A stretch of 64,000 nucleotides of DNA from Dactylorhiza incarnata (lineage: Eukaryota; Streptophyta; Magnoliopsida; Asparagales; Orchidaceae), in assembly GCA_033032865.1 (NCBI GenBank), contig JAWHQI010000501.1:682001-746000 (forward strand), written 5' to 3'. A program made the translations under genes and the position numbers. The notes below the pieces were generated by a model. The model did no database searches, had not been told where the DNA came from, and was given only the letters and a program-made list of their open reading frames with translations. This document shows, one piece after another, positions 23,301 to 31,475 of the stretch (positions are counted from its first letter, which is position 1; the number at the start of each line of letters is the position of its first letter).

Positions 23301-26300
23301 AAAAGCATCTAAGAAAGACATTACAGGAAAACCGACGGCTGAGTCAACCAACGCGTCGATTCTAGGCAGGGGGTAGCAATCTTTCGGGCATGATTTATTA
23401 AGAAGTGAAAAGTCGATACACATGCGCCACTTACCTCCTCCCTTTTTTACCATGACCACATTGGAGACCCAGCCTGGATACTGGATCTCCGACACAAAAC
23501 CTGCTTGTATGAGCTTTTTCACCTCCTCGCGGATTGGTCCCTCCAGCTTGTCCGTCGTGGCCCTCTTCTTTTGGCGGATGGGGCGGGTGCCGGGGTCGAG
23601 GTTGAGGCGGTGGCAAGCCACATCCGCGTCGATCCGGGCATCTCCGCGGCGCTCCAAGCGAAGACATCCACATTCTTCTGCACGCAGGCCAGGATCTTGG
23701 CCCGCTCTTCCGAACTGAGCTGTCCGCTGACTCGGACCTTTTCCACCATCCCAAGCCGAGTGGTGACTTCAAGCTCCACGACCTCATCCACGGCCTCCAG
23801 CCTAGATTGCTCCCCCCAAGCACTTTCCTTCTCTCCGCCGCAAGCGAGCGCTTGGGTTCCTTCCTCCGTCTCTTCCTCCCCTACCATCATCAACTCCTCC
23901 ACTCCTCCTTCCCGGGTACCCTCTTCTTTCTCCTCTTCTCTTCCTCTCTCCGCCCTGGGTCCTTCAACGACCCCTTCTTGGGCACGAACTTCCTCTTCCT
24001 CCATCCTCTCCTCGACTCCATTCTCTCCTTCGGCTTCTGCCGCCTCCTCCATCACTTTATCGAACTCCTCCGCTTCTCCCATCCAGGTGACGGTGTTGAC
24101 AGCCGTCACATAGCACTGTCTCGCCATCTTGGGGTCTCCTCGGACCCGGACCTGGACTCCACCCGCGTTGAACTTGAGACACTGGTGGAAGGTGGAAGGG
24201 GCGCATCTGAACGCGCTGATGAGAGGTCGTCCGAAGATGGCGCTGTAGCTGCTTGGGGCGTCCACTATCACGAACCGGCAGTTCCGGGACTGCCCTCCGA
24301 GGGTCACATGGAGCCCCACTCCTCCCTCTACCTCCTTCCTTTCTCCCGAAAAGCCGAATAGGGGGCCATCCGAGGCCAACACCCTCTTGGCCTCCACCTT
24401 CATTTCGTCAAACGCCTTCTTGAAGACGACGTTGACCGAGCTCCCATTATCGACTAGAATCCGCGAGACGGTGAAGTTCTTGATGGCGGTCCGAATGACC
24501 AGCGCATCGTAGAACGGGTCTTCATAACTTGGCATGTCCTTCTGGGAGAAAGTAATTCTTTCTGCTGGGGGTGGAGCAGTGGATGTTGAGGTCACGCTCC
24601 GTCGATAGATGGTGTGGAGGCTAGCCTTGCGGGTTGCCTCCACCCCTACCCCCCCATGGATCACCTCGATCCCTCCTCTACTCCCCACATCAACTCTGTC
24701 TTTGCACATTTCTTCCTCCTCCCCTCGAGGCTCGACCTCCTCAATTCTCACCTGTTGATGCTGCCTCGGCGCGGGCACTCGCCCCCTTTTTATTTCCAGG
24801 AACTCCGGGCAGGTGGCCGTCACGTGACCTTCCTCATCGTGGAAGTCACAATACGACAACGTCACCTCCCCTGCCTCACCTTCCGCCACCCTATTCCTCC
24901 TCCTTCTCCCTGCCCCTGCTTCCTCTCTAGCCTCTTCTCTCCTTCCTCTTCCTCCTCGTCCCCTCCTGATCGTCATGGCTTGCTGAGGTGGGGGAGGCAA
25001 TGGCCTCGGACCCTGCCTCCATCCCAGCTGATGGGGTCTTCCTTGACCCCCATAGAAGTTACCCCTTCCCGAGCCGTAACCTCTTCCCTGACCTTGCTTC
25101 CTTCGGCACATTGCCTCCACTCCCCCTCCGGGGCCCTGGGCTCTTCCCTTCTCCTTACTTCCTGCTGCCTGACCTCCGGCTCGCTGAGCCTTGCTAGCCT
25201 CTTGGTAAGCGCCGGGTTGGCCTCCTCACTCTGAATCTCTTCCGCCACCCTCTCCATCAACTCCACATAGGAGACGGGAGCCTTCCTCTTCAAAGCCATT
25301 TTGAAAAAGCTCTCCCTTAGCCCGACGGTGAAAGCGAGTTGGAGTGCAAATCCGGGTAATCTCCTGAGTGAGCAGCACTTCTTCCTGGAACCGATCCGCG
25401 TAGCGAGCCAACGACTCCTTTGGCTCCTGCTTCACTTTGAAGAGGGACTCGTCGTCCTTCTTCCTCTTCTTTGAAGTGCAGAATCGCAACAAGAAACAAC
25501 GGCGTAAATCCTCGAAGGCGTAGATCGACCCTGTAGGGAGTTGATGGAACCAGTCCCTGGCTTTTTCTTTAAGAGTGACGACGAAGAGCCGACACTTGAA
25601 AGCATCTGACATTGGCCTGATGGAAACCGAGTCCTCAAAAGACTGGAGATGTTGGACAGGGTCATCCCTGCCGTTGTAGTACACCCTGTCCCACTCTCCG
25701 AACCCTGCCGGGACAGGTGCAGAAAGTACCAACTCGCAGAAGGGGCTTCCCCCTTCTGCCACCCTTTCTCGCTCCGCTCGCCCCCCGAGCTCTCTCGCCA
25801 GACTCGAGCTCGCGGGGACTGCGCTCGCGAGAACAGCATTCGCCTGGACCACTCCCACAGTCACTGTATCCTCTGGGCGCTCGCTCTCCCGCGCCGCGCT
25901 CGTCGGCACAGAGCGCGCTGGCACAGAGCTCGCCGGCACAGTGCTCGCCGGGCTGGCGAACAGCACTCGCCCCTCCAAGTCTTGAACTGAACTTCCGGCG
26001 ATTTCCTTTTCGGCTCTTCCACCCGGGGCATTCTCGCCGACCGCTGATGGGGGAGGGGTCGCTTGAGATGCTGGGGTCGCGAACTCACTTCGCAACGCCG
26101 CGACCGTGAGTCTGAAGGTGTCAAGCACCTCCCTTCTGAAATCCGCGAACATCCTCGGGGTCACCACCTGCGGTGCCTCGCCGAACTTCTCGCCTCGATC
26201 CTCGCCTCCTGTCATATCTGCTCCTTGGAACTTTCTTGGACCAGCCACGCTCCACGCTCACCGCACCAAAATGTTGAAACCGATTTCCCGGCCTCTTGTG

Positions 26301-29300
26301 GAGTTCGGGGCCCTCACCGAAATGAGGGGCAGCTAGCCCTTACTGATTCCTCGGAGAAGGTAGACTGAAGACTAGAAAGAAGACTAAGACCTTAGTCGCA
26401 GCGAGGAGGTCCCTCCACTAACCCGGAAGATCGTTGAGCGCTTCCCCTCCCAAGCCAAAGCTGAGACTCGGGCACCTTGGAGAGCTCTGAAAATGCTAAC
26501 CAAAGAAAGCCTGAGGAGAGAGAAGCTGAAGTCAAGTCCTCTCCAAAGGTGCCCTTAAGGTCCTATATATAGGTTTTCTGATATGGCCTGCAAATAGCAG
26601 GATTCCGCCTTTTGATTTTACTATCTGCACCCCAAATGGGTCTGCTAACAGCCAAACTCCGCTGTTTGGAGAGGCTAAAGGCAGGCCACCAAGGGTAAAA
26701 GGGTAATTTGGCCCTATCAACCTATAGGCAAGGAACCGCGAGAACCTTACTGTCGAAGCTCTTGCGGGCCTTCTCGCGAGCCCTGCTCGTGATGCCTCTC
26801 CTAGGCGATCACCCTGCGAGGACCTCGCCGTCCAATTCTGGCGGTATCTGCCGAGGTCCGATCTCGCGAGCCTTCCTGCGATACCGCGTCTGGACTTCGT
26901 CGATCTCAACACGCCTTTCGCCGAACGCAGGTCACTGATTGAATGAACGCGGACGAGGTTGACGGATGCCGAACGCTAAGTTGTTCGCTGTTTGCTGAAA
27001 TGGGCGATTCGTCGACCACTGCTTCCCCGCTGTAACTAGCCGAGCGCTGCCGTAGAATATATTTTGTTCGTCGGGCGCCGTCCGACGAATGCTGAGCTCC
27101 GTTCGGCATTTGTCGAGTGTAGAATTGGGCGAGGTCTGGGTCTCGCGAAGATATCTGCCGAGGTCGGGGTCTCCGAGCGTTGATCTCGCCGATCCTTCTC
27201 GCTCGCCCTTCAGCGAGCCCTCCGAGAGGGAGGGTCCTCGGCATTTAAGGTCTCTCTTCCTTATTACCTCCATCCTATTGTCTTCTTGAACCGAGCCTCC
27301 TTGCCTGGCGAATATCGGGGTTGTACAATGCGAGAAGCTCGACTAAGATGGTTTGGACACGTACAAAGGAGACCATTTGAGGCACTTGTTAGGCGTTGTG
27401 AGAGTTTAGTCACTAGGCATGTTAAACGGGGGAGGGGTAGACCAATAAAGACTTGGAATGAAACTATAAGGAAATACATGATGTACTTAGGCATTAGTGA
27501 GATTATGACTAAAGATAGGGCACAATGGCGACAAAGGATCCATATAGCCGACCCCACTATAGTGGGATAAAGGCTTGAGTGTTGTTGTTGTTGATTGCTT
27601 AGATTCTAACGTGGTATCTCAGCAGACTATGTCCAACGATCCACTCCCGGGTTACCCAATTACAAAAAAGTCCACGCGTTAGAGGCCAAAAAATCTGCAT
27701 ATGAGTGAGTTTAGAATTTAATCTCAAATCGGAAAACTCATGTAACCTTATGCACATAATATAGAGATGAAAGGCTTTACATGGCTATAGGCGTTTTTAG
27801 AATTTAAACCTCGCATTGGAAAACTCATGCAACATTGTCTACTTAATATAGATACTCATCCCCTCCACCTTTAGCAAACTGATTATAAGATTGGATGCTT
27901 ATATTCTGAAATAGTATCAGAGTAGGCTAGACCCAAGGCCCACTCCCACGTCATCGGTCTAGCAAAAGGAATCCACATGTAGAGATGAAAGATTCTACGA
28001 CTCGGTTTGTTTGGAAAAAATTAGAATTAGAATTGGATATTGGACTTGAAACATGCCAACTTCGGATGTTGTTAGGAAGAAATTGAAATTACCATAAAAT
28101 AAAATGGATTGACTCTACAAAATTCAGCATGACTTTCAATTGCACTATCTTGTCAAAGAACAATGAAATTGGAATTGATCCCTCCAATTCAAATTCCAAA
28201 GACTCGATTTCATCCAAATGAACAGCGCCTTACGAATTTAGACCCACATCGGAAAGCTCAAGCGACAATGTGGACCCCTCCACCTATAACTAATTGGTTA
28301 TTGGTTGAGTCGGAAGATCCTAATACCAGAGTAGGCTAACCCTAACAACCCACTCAAACTTCACCCAATTAAACAGATTCACATGCTACATGCCAAAGAC
28401 CCTACACGTAAGAGTACATGTTGAGAATTTAGTCACACATAGCGAAACTCATGTAGCCTTCCTCACTTAATATAGATCTTGAGATAACTAGCTTAATTGG
28501 AGATATGGAGAAAATTAAATAACACCTTTTAAAAGGTTTTTTAATCTGATAATGATGAGTTCCATCTGAGTTGGTCCTTCTCTCAAGTTCCATGTATGAT
28601 CCATGAAGCATCATATGAACAATGACGCAAAGTCCATATGTGTCAGCCTGATAATCAAGAAAGAATTAAGTCTAAATCAAGTAGCTAATCAAGAAAGAGT
28701 GCGTGGGCAAAGTCAAAAGAATGATACTGATTACAGGAATGAAAATATAACCTGATATGTCCAGGGTTGCTTTTCCTGCATCTGAACGCAACTAAAACCA
28801 GAAGTCCGACAATCACCGACAAATTTTGTGCAGGCAGGAAATAGCCTTAAGTCAATGCCCCTTCCCCAGTCAACAAGACATAAACCCTAGAAAAGAGTAA
28901 ACACGAATTTCATCAGAAACCATAGAATCCCTGAACTGGAATTCTGAAATCTTAAAGTATGTACACAAAAGAGCAGGAAATTATGTTTGAAATTACAAGA
29001 AGCTCAACGGTCAATCAAATTTGATTTTTCTTAACTCTGAAATAACTTCAATTCAACTATCTGAGTCTAAATTTTAAATAAAACAAATAAAAAATTAGTT
29101 TAAGAAAGACAATATAGCAGTAGTAGCTGGGGAGATTTTTGTGTCCGGGGCTCGGACAAAGAGTTTGTCCGGCCTGGCATATCTGAGATGTAATTTCCGA
29201 CATCTAAGATGTCCTTGCGGTAGACCCATCTCAAATGTCGGAAATCACATCTCAAATGTCGGAAATGACTCCATAATCTGTGCCCGGATGTTGTTCGGAG

Positions 29301-29744
29301 CTTGGACATAAAAAATTCTTCAGTAGCTGACATTGAACGGCATCCTATCATGCATAAAAAACTTTTGGGTCTTTGTTCCAAATAAATCAAAACAAAGTAA
29401 TAATCATTGTCCAGATCAAATAACAAGCAGTAATTCCTAATTGACACCACAGAGCATTATATCATTACGCCATTTAAAGGTTTCTTTTTTATAATAGTGT
29501 GTATATACACGCACTTATATGCGCGACCTCACACAGACTTTAAGAATAAGAAATTAACATGAAGTCAATCATTTTCAATTTGGCTCAAACTTAACTCAAG
29601 CCCATAATGGATTATTTTTATTTTGGGTTTAGTCCAGCTAGTAGAGATCATGTTCGAAAAGAACATAAAACAAGGGCATGAAAAAAAACCTGGTCGGCCC
29701 AATTTCCAGTTCGACTAGTGAATGCATCCTCATCCAAAGCTTCC
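13816..29744 (-). CDS. BUB1: BUB1-like spindle-checkpoint kinase, four 3' exons (partial)
   Basis: Minus-strand exons are 29744-29690, 28886-28752, 28647-28526 and 14005-13816 (TGA stop at 13818-13816). All junctions are GT-AG and phases agree. The second exon carries [17 protein letters not shown], the BUB1 counterpart of the DFG segment, then [14 protein letters not shown] and PWTYQ. The third has [19 protein letters not shown]. The last completes [16 protein letters not shown] and ends in a helical tail ([14 protein letters not shown]). Order and motifs match the C-lobe of BUB1 kinases, which act at kinetochores in the spindle assembly checkpoint. The intron before the last exon is 14.5 kb (28525-14006) and contains the LINE and Tat nest. 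The intron between the first two exons seen holds a 192-bp MITE. The catalytic loop (H-G-D...N) and all upstream parts are not found before 30.3 kb, where another TE nest starts. The gene is therefore split very widely or is 5'-truncated. Confidence 0.82.
14110..15165 (-). repeat. 3' LTR of the Tat element
   Basis: Direct repeat of 26272-27327 with a small number of substitutions. It starts TGTTGAAACC and ends GTTGTACA. It contains internal TCGCGAG-rich sequence. Confidence 0.95.
15279..15287 (+). promoter_or_regulatory. TATA box of antisense gene A
   Basis: CTATAAATA lies about 65 bp upstream of the ATG at 15353, on the strand opposite to gag-pol and just inside the 3' LTR. Spacing fits a pol II core promoter with a short leader. 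Confidence 0.6.
15353..16517 (+). CDS. antisense gene A of the Tat element (four exons, coiled-coil C-terminus)
   Basis: Exons are 15353-15553, 15615-15708, 15780-16031 and 16105-16517. Each is bounded by GT-AG and joins in phase (the 2/3 and 3/4 junctions split codons). It begins [18 protein letters not shown]. The middle is Pro/Ser-rich with a poly-Pro run coded by a 27-base C tract (16000-16026). The last exon is charged and helical ([35 protein letters not shown], then [10 protein letters not shown]) and ends GGRWK. No enzymatic motif is recognised. The reading frame is intact apart from uncertainty in the C tract. It lies between the 3' LTR and antisense gene B. Extra ORFs in this position and orientation are known in Tat elements; the function is unknown. 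Confidence 0.65.
16874..16882 (+). promoter_or_regulatory. TATA box of antisense gene B
   Basis: CTATAAATA (in tttggctataaataggcgg) about 115 bp upstream of the ATG at 16995, the same strand as gene A. The 350 bp between gene A and this box hold no other feature. Confidence 0.65.
16995..18963 (+). pseudogene. antisense gene B of the Tat element ('gypsy-type transposon' domain)
   Basis: Exon 1 is 16995-17252 ([10 protein letters not shown] ... [11 protein letters not shown]). The next starts at 17345 ([17 protein letters not shown]), then [20 protein letters not shown] and [14 protein letters not shown], ending before GTAAAG at about 17755. The third starts near 17834 and carries a basic, NLS-like stretch ([13 protein letters not shown]) and a helical region ([20 protein letters not shown]). 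The last starts near 18636 and ends with an acidic tail ([12 protein letters not shown]). The central block resembles the domain annotated as putative gypsy-type transposon (PF04195) in plants. A TGA at about 17418, a frameshift near 17460 and another near 18750 break the frame, so this copy is degenerate. Its overall design parallels the antisense ORF at 31476-33827. Confidence 0.7.
18964..19471. other. spacer between antisense gene B and the repeat array
   Basis: T-rich 3' flank of antisense gene B (several TTGTATT-type stretches near 18980-19075), then TCTCGC-rich sequence. No coding feature is recognised. Confidence 0.5.
19472..20572. repeat. 11 tandem repeats of ~96 bp, open on both strands
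   Basis: The block 'gagatcaacctgaac' recurs at about 19487, 19583, 19679, 19774, 19870, 19967, 20063, 20158, 20254, 20378 and 20476. Most units are 96 bp, a multiple of three, so frames stay open on both strands for most of the array (271 codons on plus, 313 on minus). One unit lacks a C near 19692 and one has a 36-base C tract (20267-20302). The array sits between the end of pol and the antisense genes. Variable tandem repeats at this spot are common in Tat elements, and I do not regard the long frames as genes. Confidence 0.95.
20631..24600 (-). pseudogene. Tat pol: protease, RT, RNase H, aRNase H, integrase
   Basis: On the minus strand, protease has [17 protein letters not shown] (about 24460-24410). 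RT has [31 protein letters not shown] and catalytic YVDDLM (about 23125-23108). The first RNase H follows (22700-22420), then an archaeal-type RNase H (LVDGASG at about 22330, STDSM near 22140). Integrase has a CHHC-type finger region, then [13 protein letters not shown] and [10 protein letters not shown] (about 21310), and the C-terminal part ends DDLKRFYP at 20631. The frame changes near 23640. In-frame stops occur at about 22970, 22163, 21140 and 21103; each can be explained by one C-to-T or G-to-A change (TGG or CGA to a stop). It would supply replication and integration if intact, but this copy cannot. Confidence 0.9.
24601..26248 (-). pseudogene. Tat gag
   Basis: The minus-strand frame starts just inside the PBS; the first ATG is at about 26218 ([15 protein letters not shown]). 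The N-terminal 200 residues are Ala/Pro/Ser-rich. The conserved gag core follows ([29 protein letters not shown], then [10 protein letters not shown]). The frame slips near 25363 and again before 25120, and then comes an Arg/Gly-rich RNA-binding region ([20 protein letters not shown]). [15 protein letters not shown] knuckle (about 24845-24803) replaces the classical CCHC, as is usual in this lineage. gag forms the virus-like particle. The two frameshifts make this copy defective. Confidence 0.85.
26254..26271 (-). other. primer-binding site of the Tat element
   Basis: Directly next to the 5' LTR the minus strand reads TTTTGGTGCGGTGAGCGTGG. Position and the TGG start fit a tRNA primer site, but I cannot name the tRNA from memory. 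Confidence 0.55.
26272..27327 (-). repeat. 5' LTR of the Tat element
   Basis: 1056 bp, same length as the copy at 14110-15165. A TATA-like CCTATATATAGG (26562-26573) directs transcription towards gag; the equivalent in the other LTR is at about 14400. Confidence 0.95.
26562..26573 (-). promoter_or_regulatory. TATA box in the Tat 5' LTR
   Basis: CCTATATATAGG reads the same on both strands, but its place in the LTR (about 290 bp before the LTR end next to the PBS) fits a minus-strand promoter. Confidence 0.55.
27595..28500. mobile_element. degenerate TRIM cluster (LTR-internal-LTR-internal-LTR)
   Basis: A 'gaatttagtcacacat..aaactcatgtagcc' type block occurs four times (about 27708, 27799, 28234 and 28426). 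'ggtatctcagcagact', 'agtatcagagtaggct' and 'ataccagagtaggct' (27612, 27912, 28320) look like decayed copia-type primer-binding sites. Each is followed by a similar 100-bp stretch (ccactcc..tcacccaatt). This fits tandem copies of a small terminal-repeat retrotransposon. A MITE at 28004-28232 interrupts one unit. All of it lies in the BUB1-like intron. Confidence 0.6.
28004..28232. mobile_element. MITE within the TRIM cluster
   Basis: The ends tcggtttgtttggaaaaaat and, inverted, gcgctgttcatttggatgaa are imperfect terminal inverted repeats. Inner parts (attagaattggat; attgaattggaggg inverted) also pair. TACGA flanks both sides. It resembles common hAT/PIF-type plant MITEs. Confidence 0.6.
29130..29321. 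mobile_element. 192-bp hAT-type MITE in a BUB1-like intron
   Basis: It has an exact 8-bp TSD AGTAGCTG (29122-29129 and 29322-29329). Termini are GGGGAGATTTTTGTGTCC and, inverted, GAAGAATTTTTTATGTCC. Two copies of 'catctcaaatgtcggaaat' lie inside. It sits between the 29744-29690 and 28886-28752 exons. Confidence 0.85.
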
Positions 29745-30278
29745 CTGTCACAAATAAATCATAGGTAAAAAAACCTGCATCTAAACCATTTTTAAGATGC
29801 TAGCAGACACAGTTTAGTTGCATTTCAAACAAACAGATTTTTTCATATTTTTTATTGAAGCTAATCATGCACCCATCCCTCACATACCTCTCTAGCGGGT
29901 GTCACTACAGAAATTCCCTGAGCAAATACCATGCCTTAAGGAAATACATCTTGATTCAAGTGTAGTAGGCAATAGTTTTCCATTGATAATAACTTGACAT
30001 GGATGATCATCAAGAGTTGGGAAACAATTTTTAGTTAAAAAAATGACGAGTGATGTAAAACATTAGTGTCTAGTCATTGAAGAAATAATTTGTTTTTTTT
30101 ATTTTCATTTATATTTAAATTTTGAATTGACATAAATTGCAATTAGCTAGTTGAATATATATTTTCAAGCCTATAATGAGGGTAATTCCCGTGCCTAGAT
30201 TGCAGTCGGAGTTCCTAGGGTGCTTTTCTGTGGTTGTTTTATGTGAAGCATATTTATGAGATTATTCATGTTAGATAT
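29745..30278. other. intron side of the BUB1-like gene, no further exon found
   Basis: AT-rich. The 29744 exon has a good acceptor (TTTGTGACAG), so an upstream exon ending in phase 2 is required. A minus-strand 'gctagagag|gtatgtg' at about 29890 resembles a donor, but its frame is not open in the needed phase. A 16-bp inverted repeat (tcctagggtgcttttc) pairs 30212-30228 with 30339-30355. Confidence 0.45.
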
Positions 30279-30808
30279 TGTTGCGGCTCGCTCGACGCTT
30301 TGGTAGTGCACTGACAACACAATAAGCATCATGATAATACTGAAAAGCACCCTAGGAGTGGGGAAATAAGGAGAAAACCAACACAATAAGTGGGGGCGAC
30401 CTTGGCCGTGCCCCACTAAGTGGGAGTCGGCCTTGGCCGCGCCACACTAAGTGGGAGGCGGCCTTGGCCGCGCCACACTAAGTGGGAGGCGGCCTTGGCC
30501 GCGCCCCACTAAGTGGGAGGCAGCCTTGGCCGCGCCCCACTAAGTGGGAGGCGGCCTTGGCCGCGCCCCACTATGTGGGGTGCGGCTTTGGCCACGCTCC
30601 CTAAATGGGGTGAGACCCGTACCCCCTTAGTGGGGTGCGCGCCTAACCACATCCCCTTAGTGGGGTGCGGCTACGCGGCTTCGGTCACTCCCGACGATGG
30701 CAGGGTGCAGCCTCGCTGCTGCCTACGCGGGTGGCGCCGCACGATAGTTGTGGCGGTTTTCTCCTTATTTCCACACTCCCTTGGTCATGGGGTATAGCAT
30801 GACCCCAC
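30279..30808 (-). repeat. 3' LTR remnant of the second Tat-type element
   Basis: The first 28 bases match 40318-40345, and 30565-30808 matches 55765-56008 (accacgctccctaaat, gtggggtgcggctacgcgg, cgatagttgtggcggttt and so on). Compared with the other LTR, about 1.2 kb between these parts is missing or replaced. Confidence 0.6.
30388..30573. repeat. six tandem 31-bp GC-rich repeats
   Basis: The unit 'aagtgggaggcggccttgg' followed by 'ccgcgccccact' is repeated six times with few changes. The counterpart in the other LTR (55640-55780) has differently arranged, related blocks. Confidence 0.9.
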
Positions 30809-30876
30809 GTGGATTGGAGAAGTGCTATACCCCATGAGGGGGTGAAGGTAGTGGGGTCATGCTATACCCCATGACC
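30783..30876. repeat. perfect 26-bp inverted repeat
   Basis: 30783-30808 (ggtcatggggtatagcatga...) is exactly complementary to 30851-30876. A further partial copy (gctataccccatgag) lies in the 42-base loop. It marks the LTR/interior border. Confidence 0.9.
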
Positions 30877-31475
30877 ACGCGAGAAAAAAGGAGAGAGAGG
30901 GAGAGAGGTTGGGTCGAAGTGCTCGGCCGGAGTACGGGCGGCACGCGCGCGGTCGGCCGACGCTAGACTGGCACGCGGGCTGCGCGCGCGCAGGCGGCTG
31001 CTGCTTGGCCGGTGCGGGCTGCACGTGCTCGCACGGTCGGCACTCGACCGGCGTGCGGTCGACGCTTGGCCAACGCGCAGGATGTGCGCGCGTGGACGGC
31101 GTCTGGACAGCACGCGCGCGGCCGGCCGGCTCTCGACCAGCGTCTGGACGGCACGCGGGCGGCCGGACGGCACTAAGCCGGTGCTCGGCTGGTGCGCGGG
31201 CTGCGCGCGCACCCGTCCGGTGCCCAGCCGGCGATCGGTCGGCGCGCGTTTGCGCGGGTGGCCGGTGCTTGGCCGGTGTGCGGACGGGGCAAGGCCGGTG
31301 CGCTTGGTCGGCTACGCACGGTTGGGTGCCAGTTGGCGGAGTTCTTCTGAAGTGTGCGCGCTTGTGCTCTTCGTGCTCTGGGGTGTGCGTGCTTGCTATT
31401 GAATTCCGGTAATGCGTCGCGCAGCTTTTGCTAGGTGCGCTTATAAAAATATTTTTCTTTCATTTATATTTTCAG
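30877..31475. other. very GC-rich leader of antisense gene (low complexity)
   Basis: 30910-31330 is about three-quarters G+C and built from variants of 'ggtcggcgcgcg' and 'cggcacgcgggc'. Open frames on both strands follow from composition. A TATA-like TTATAAAAATA at 31440-31450 and an acceptor (ttatattttcag) at 31464-31475 precede the coding exon, so part of this may be a 5' UTR or first exon and intron. Confidence 0.45.

Larger units (their letters stand above)
14110..27327 (-). mobile_element. Ty3/gypsy element, Tat lineage, structurally complete
   Basis: Two LTRs of equal length (1056 bp; TGTTGAAACC...GTTGTACA) lie at 14110-15165 and 26272-27327, flanked by the 5-bp TSD ATGCG (14105-14109 and 27328-27332). 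Reading on the minus strand the order is LTR, PBS, gag, protease, RT, RNase H, a second archaeal-type RNase H, integrase, a 96-bp repeat array, two antisense genes and LTR. The second RNase H and the antisense genes between pol and the 3' LTR are hallmarks of the Tat lineage. gag-pol is broken by several stops and frameshifts, so the copy is probably not autonomous. The LTRs differ at scattered sites only, implying a moderately recent insertion. Confidence 0.92.
14064..27593 (+). mobile_element. RTE LINE 3' fragment, split by the Tat element
   Basis: 14064-14109 (DSPIAEKM) continues at 27328-27570 ([49 protein letters not shown]) and ends GATAAAGGCTTGAGTG followed by (TTG)n at 27593, the RTE C-terminus and tail. 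The two pieces join exactly once the 13.2-kb element and one copy of its TSD are removed. The fragment is 5'-truncated and lies in the BUB1-like intron, in the opposite orientation to the gene. Confidence 0.9.

Noticed and set aside
27286..27570. Independent 94-codon gene across the LTR border
   Set aside because: It is the RTE C-terminus preceded by a few LTR codons; the true frame continues from 14064-14109.
29875..29960. BUB1 catalytic-loop exon upstream of 29744
   Set aside because: A minus-strand GCTAGAGAG|GTATG looks donor-like, but the phase needed gives stops and no H-G-D motif is present.
30909..31412. GC-rich ORFs of up to 167 codons
   Set aside because: Stop-poor because of composition; several overlapping frames on both strands with low-complexity, Arg/Ala/Gly-rich products.
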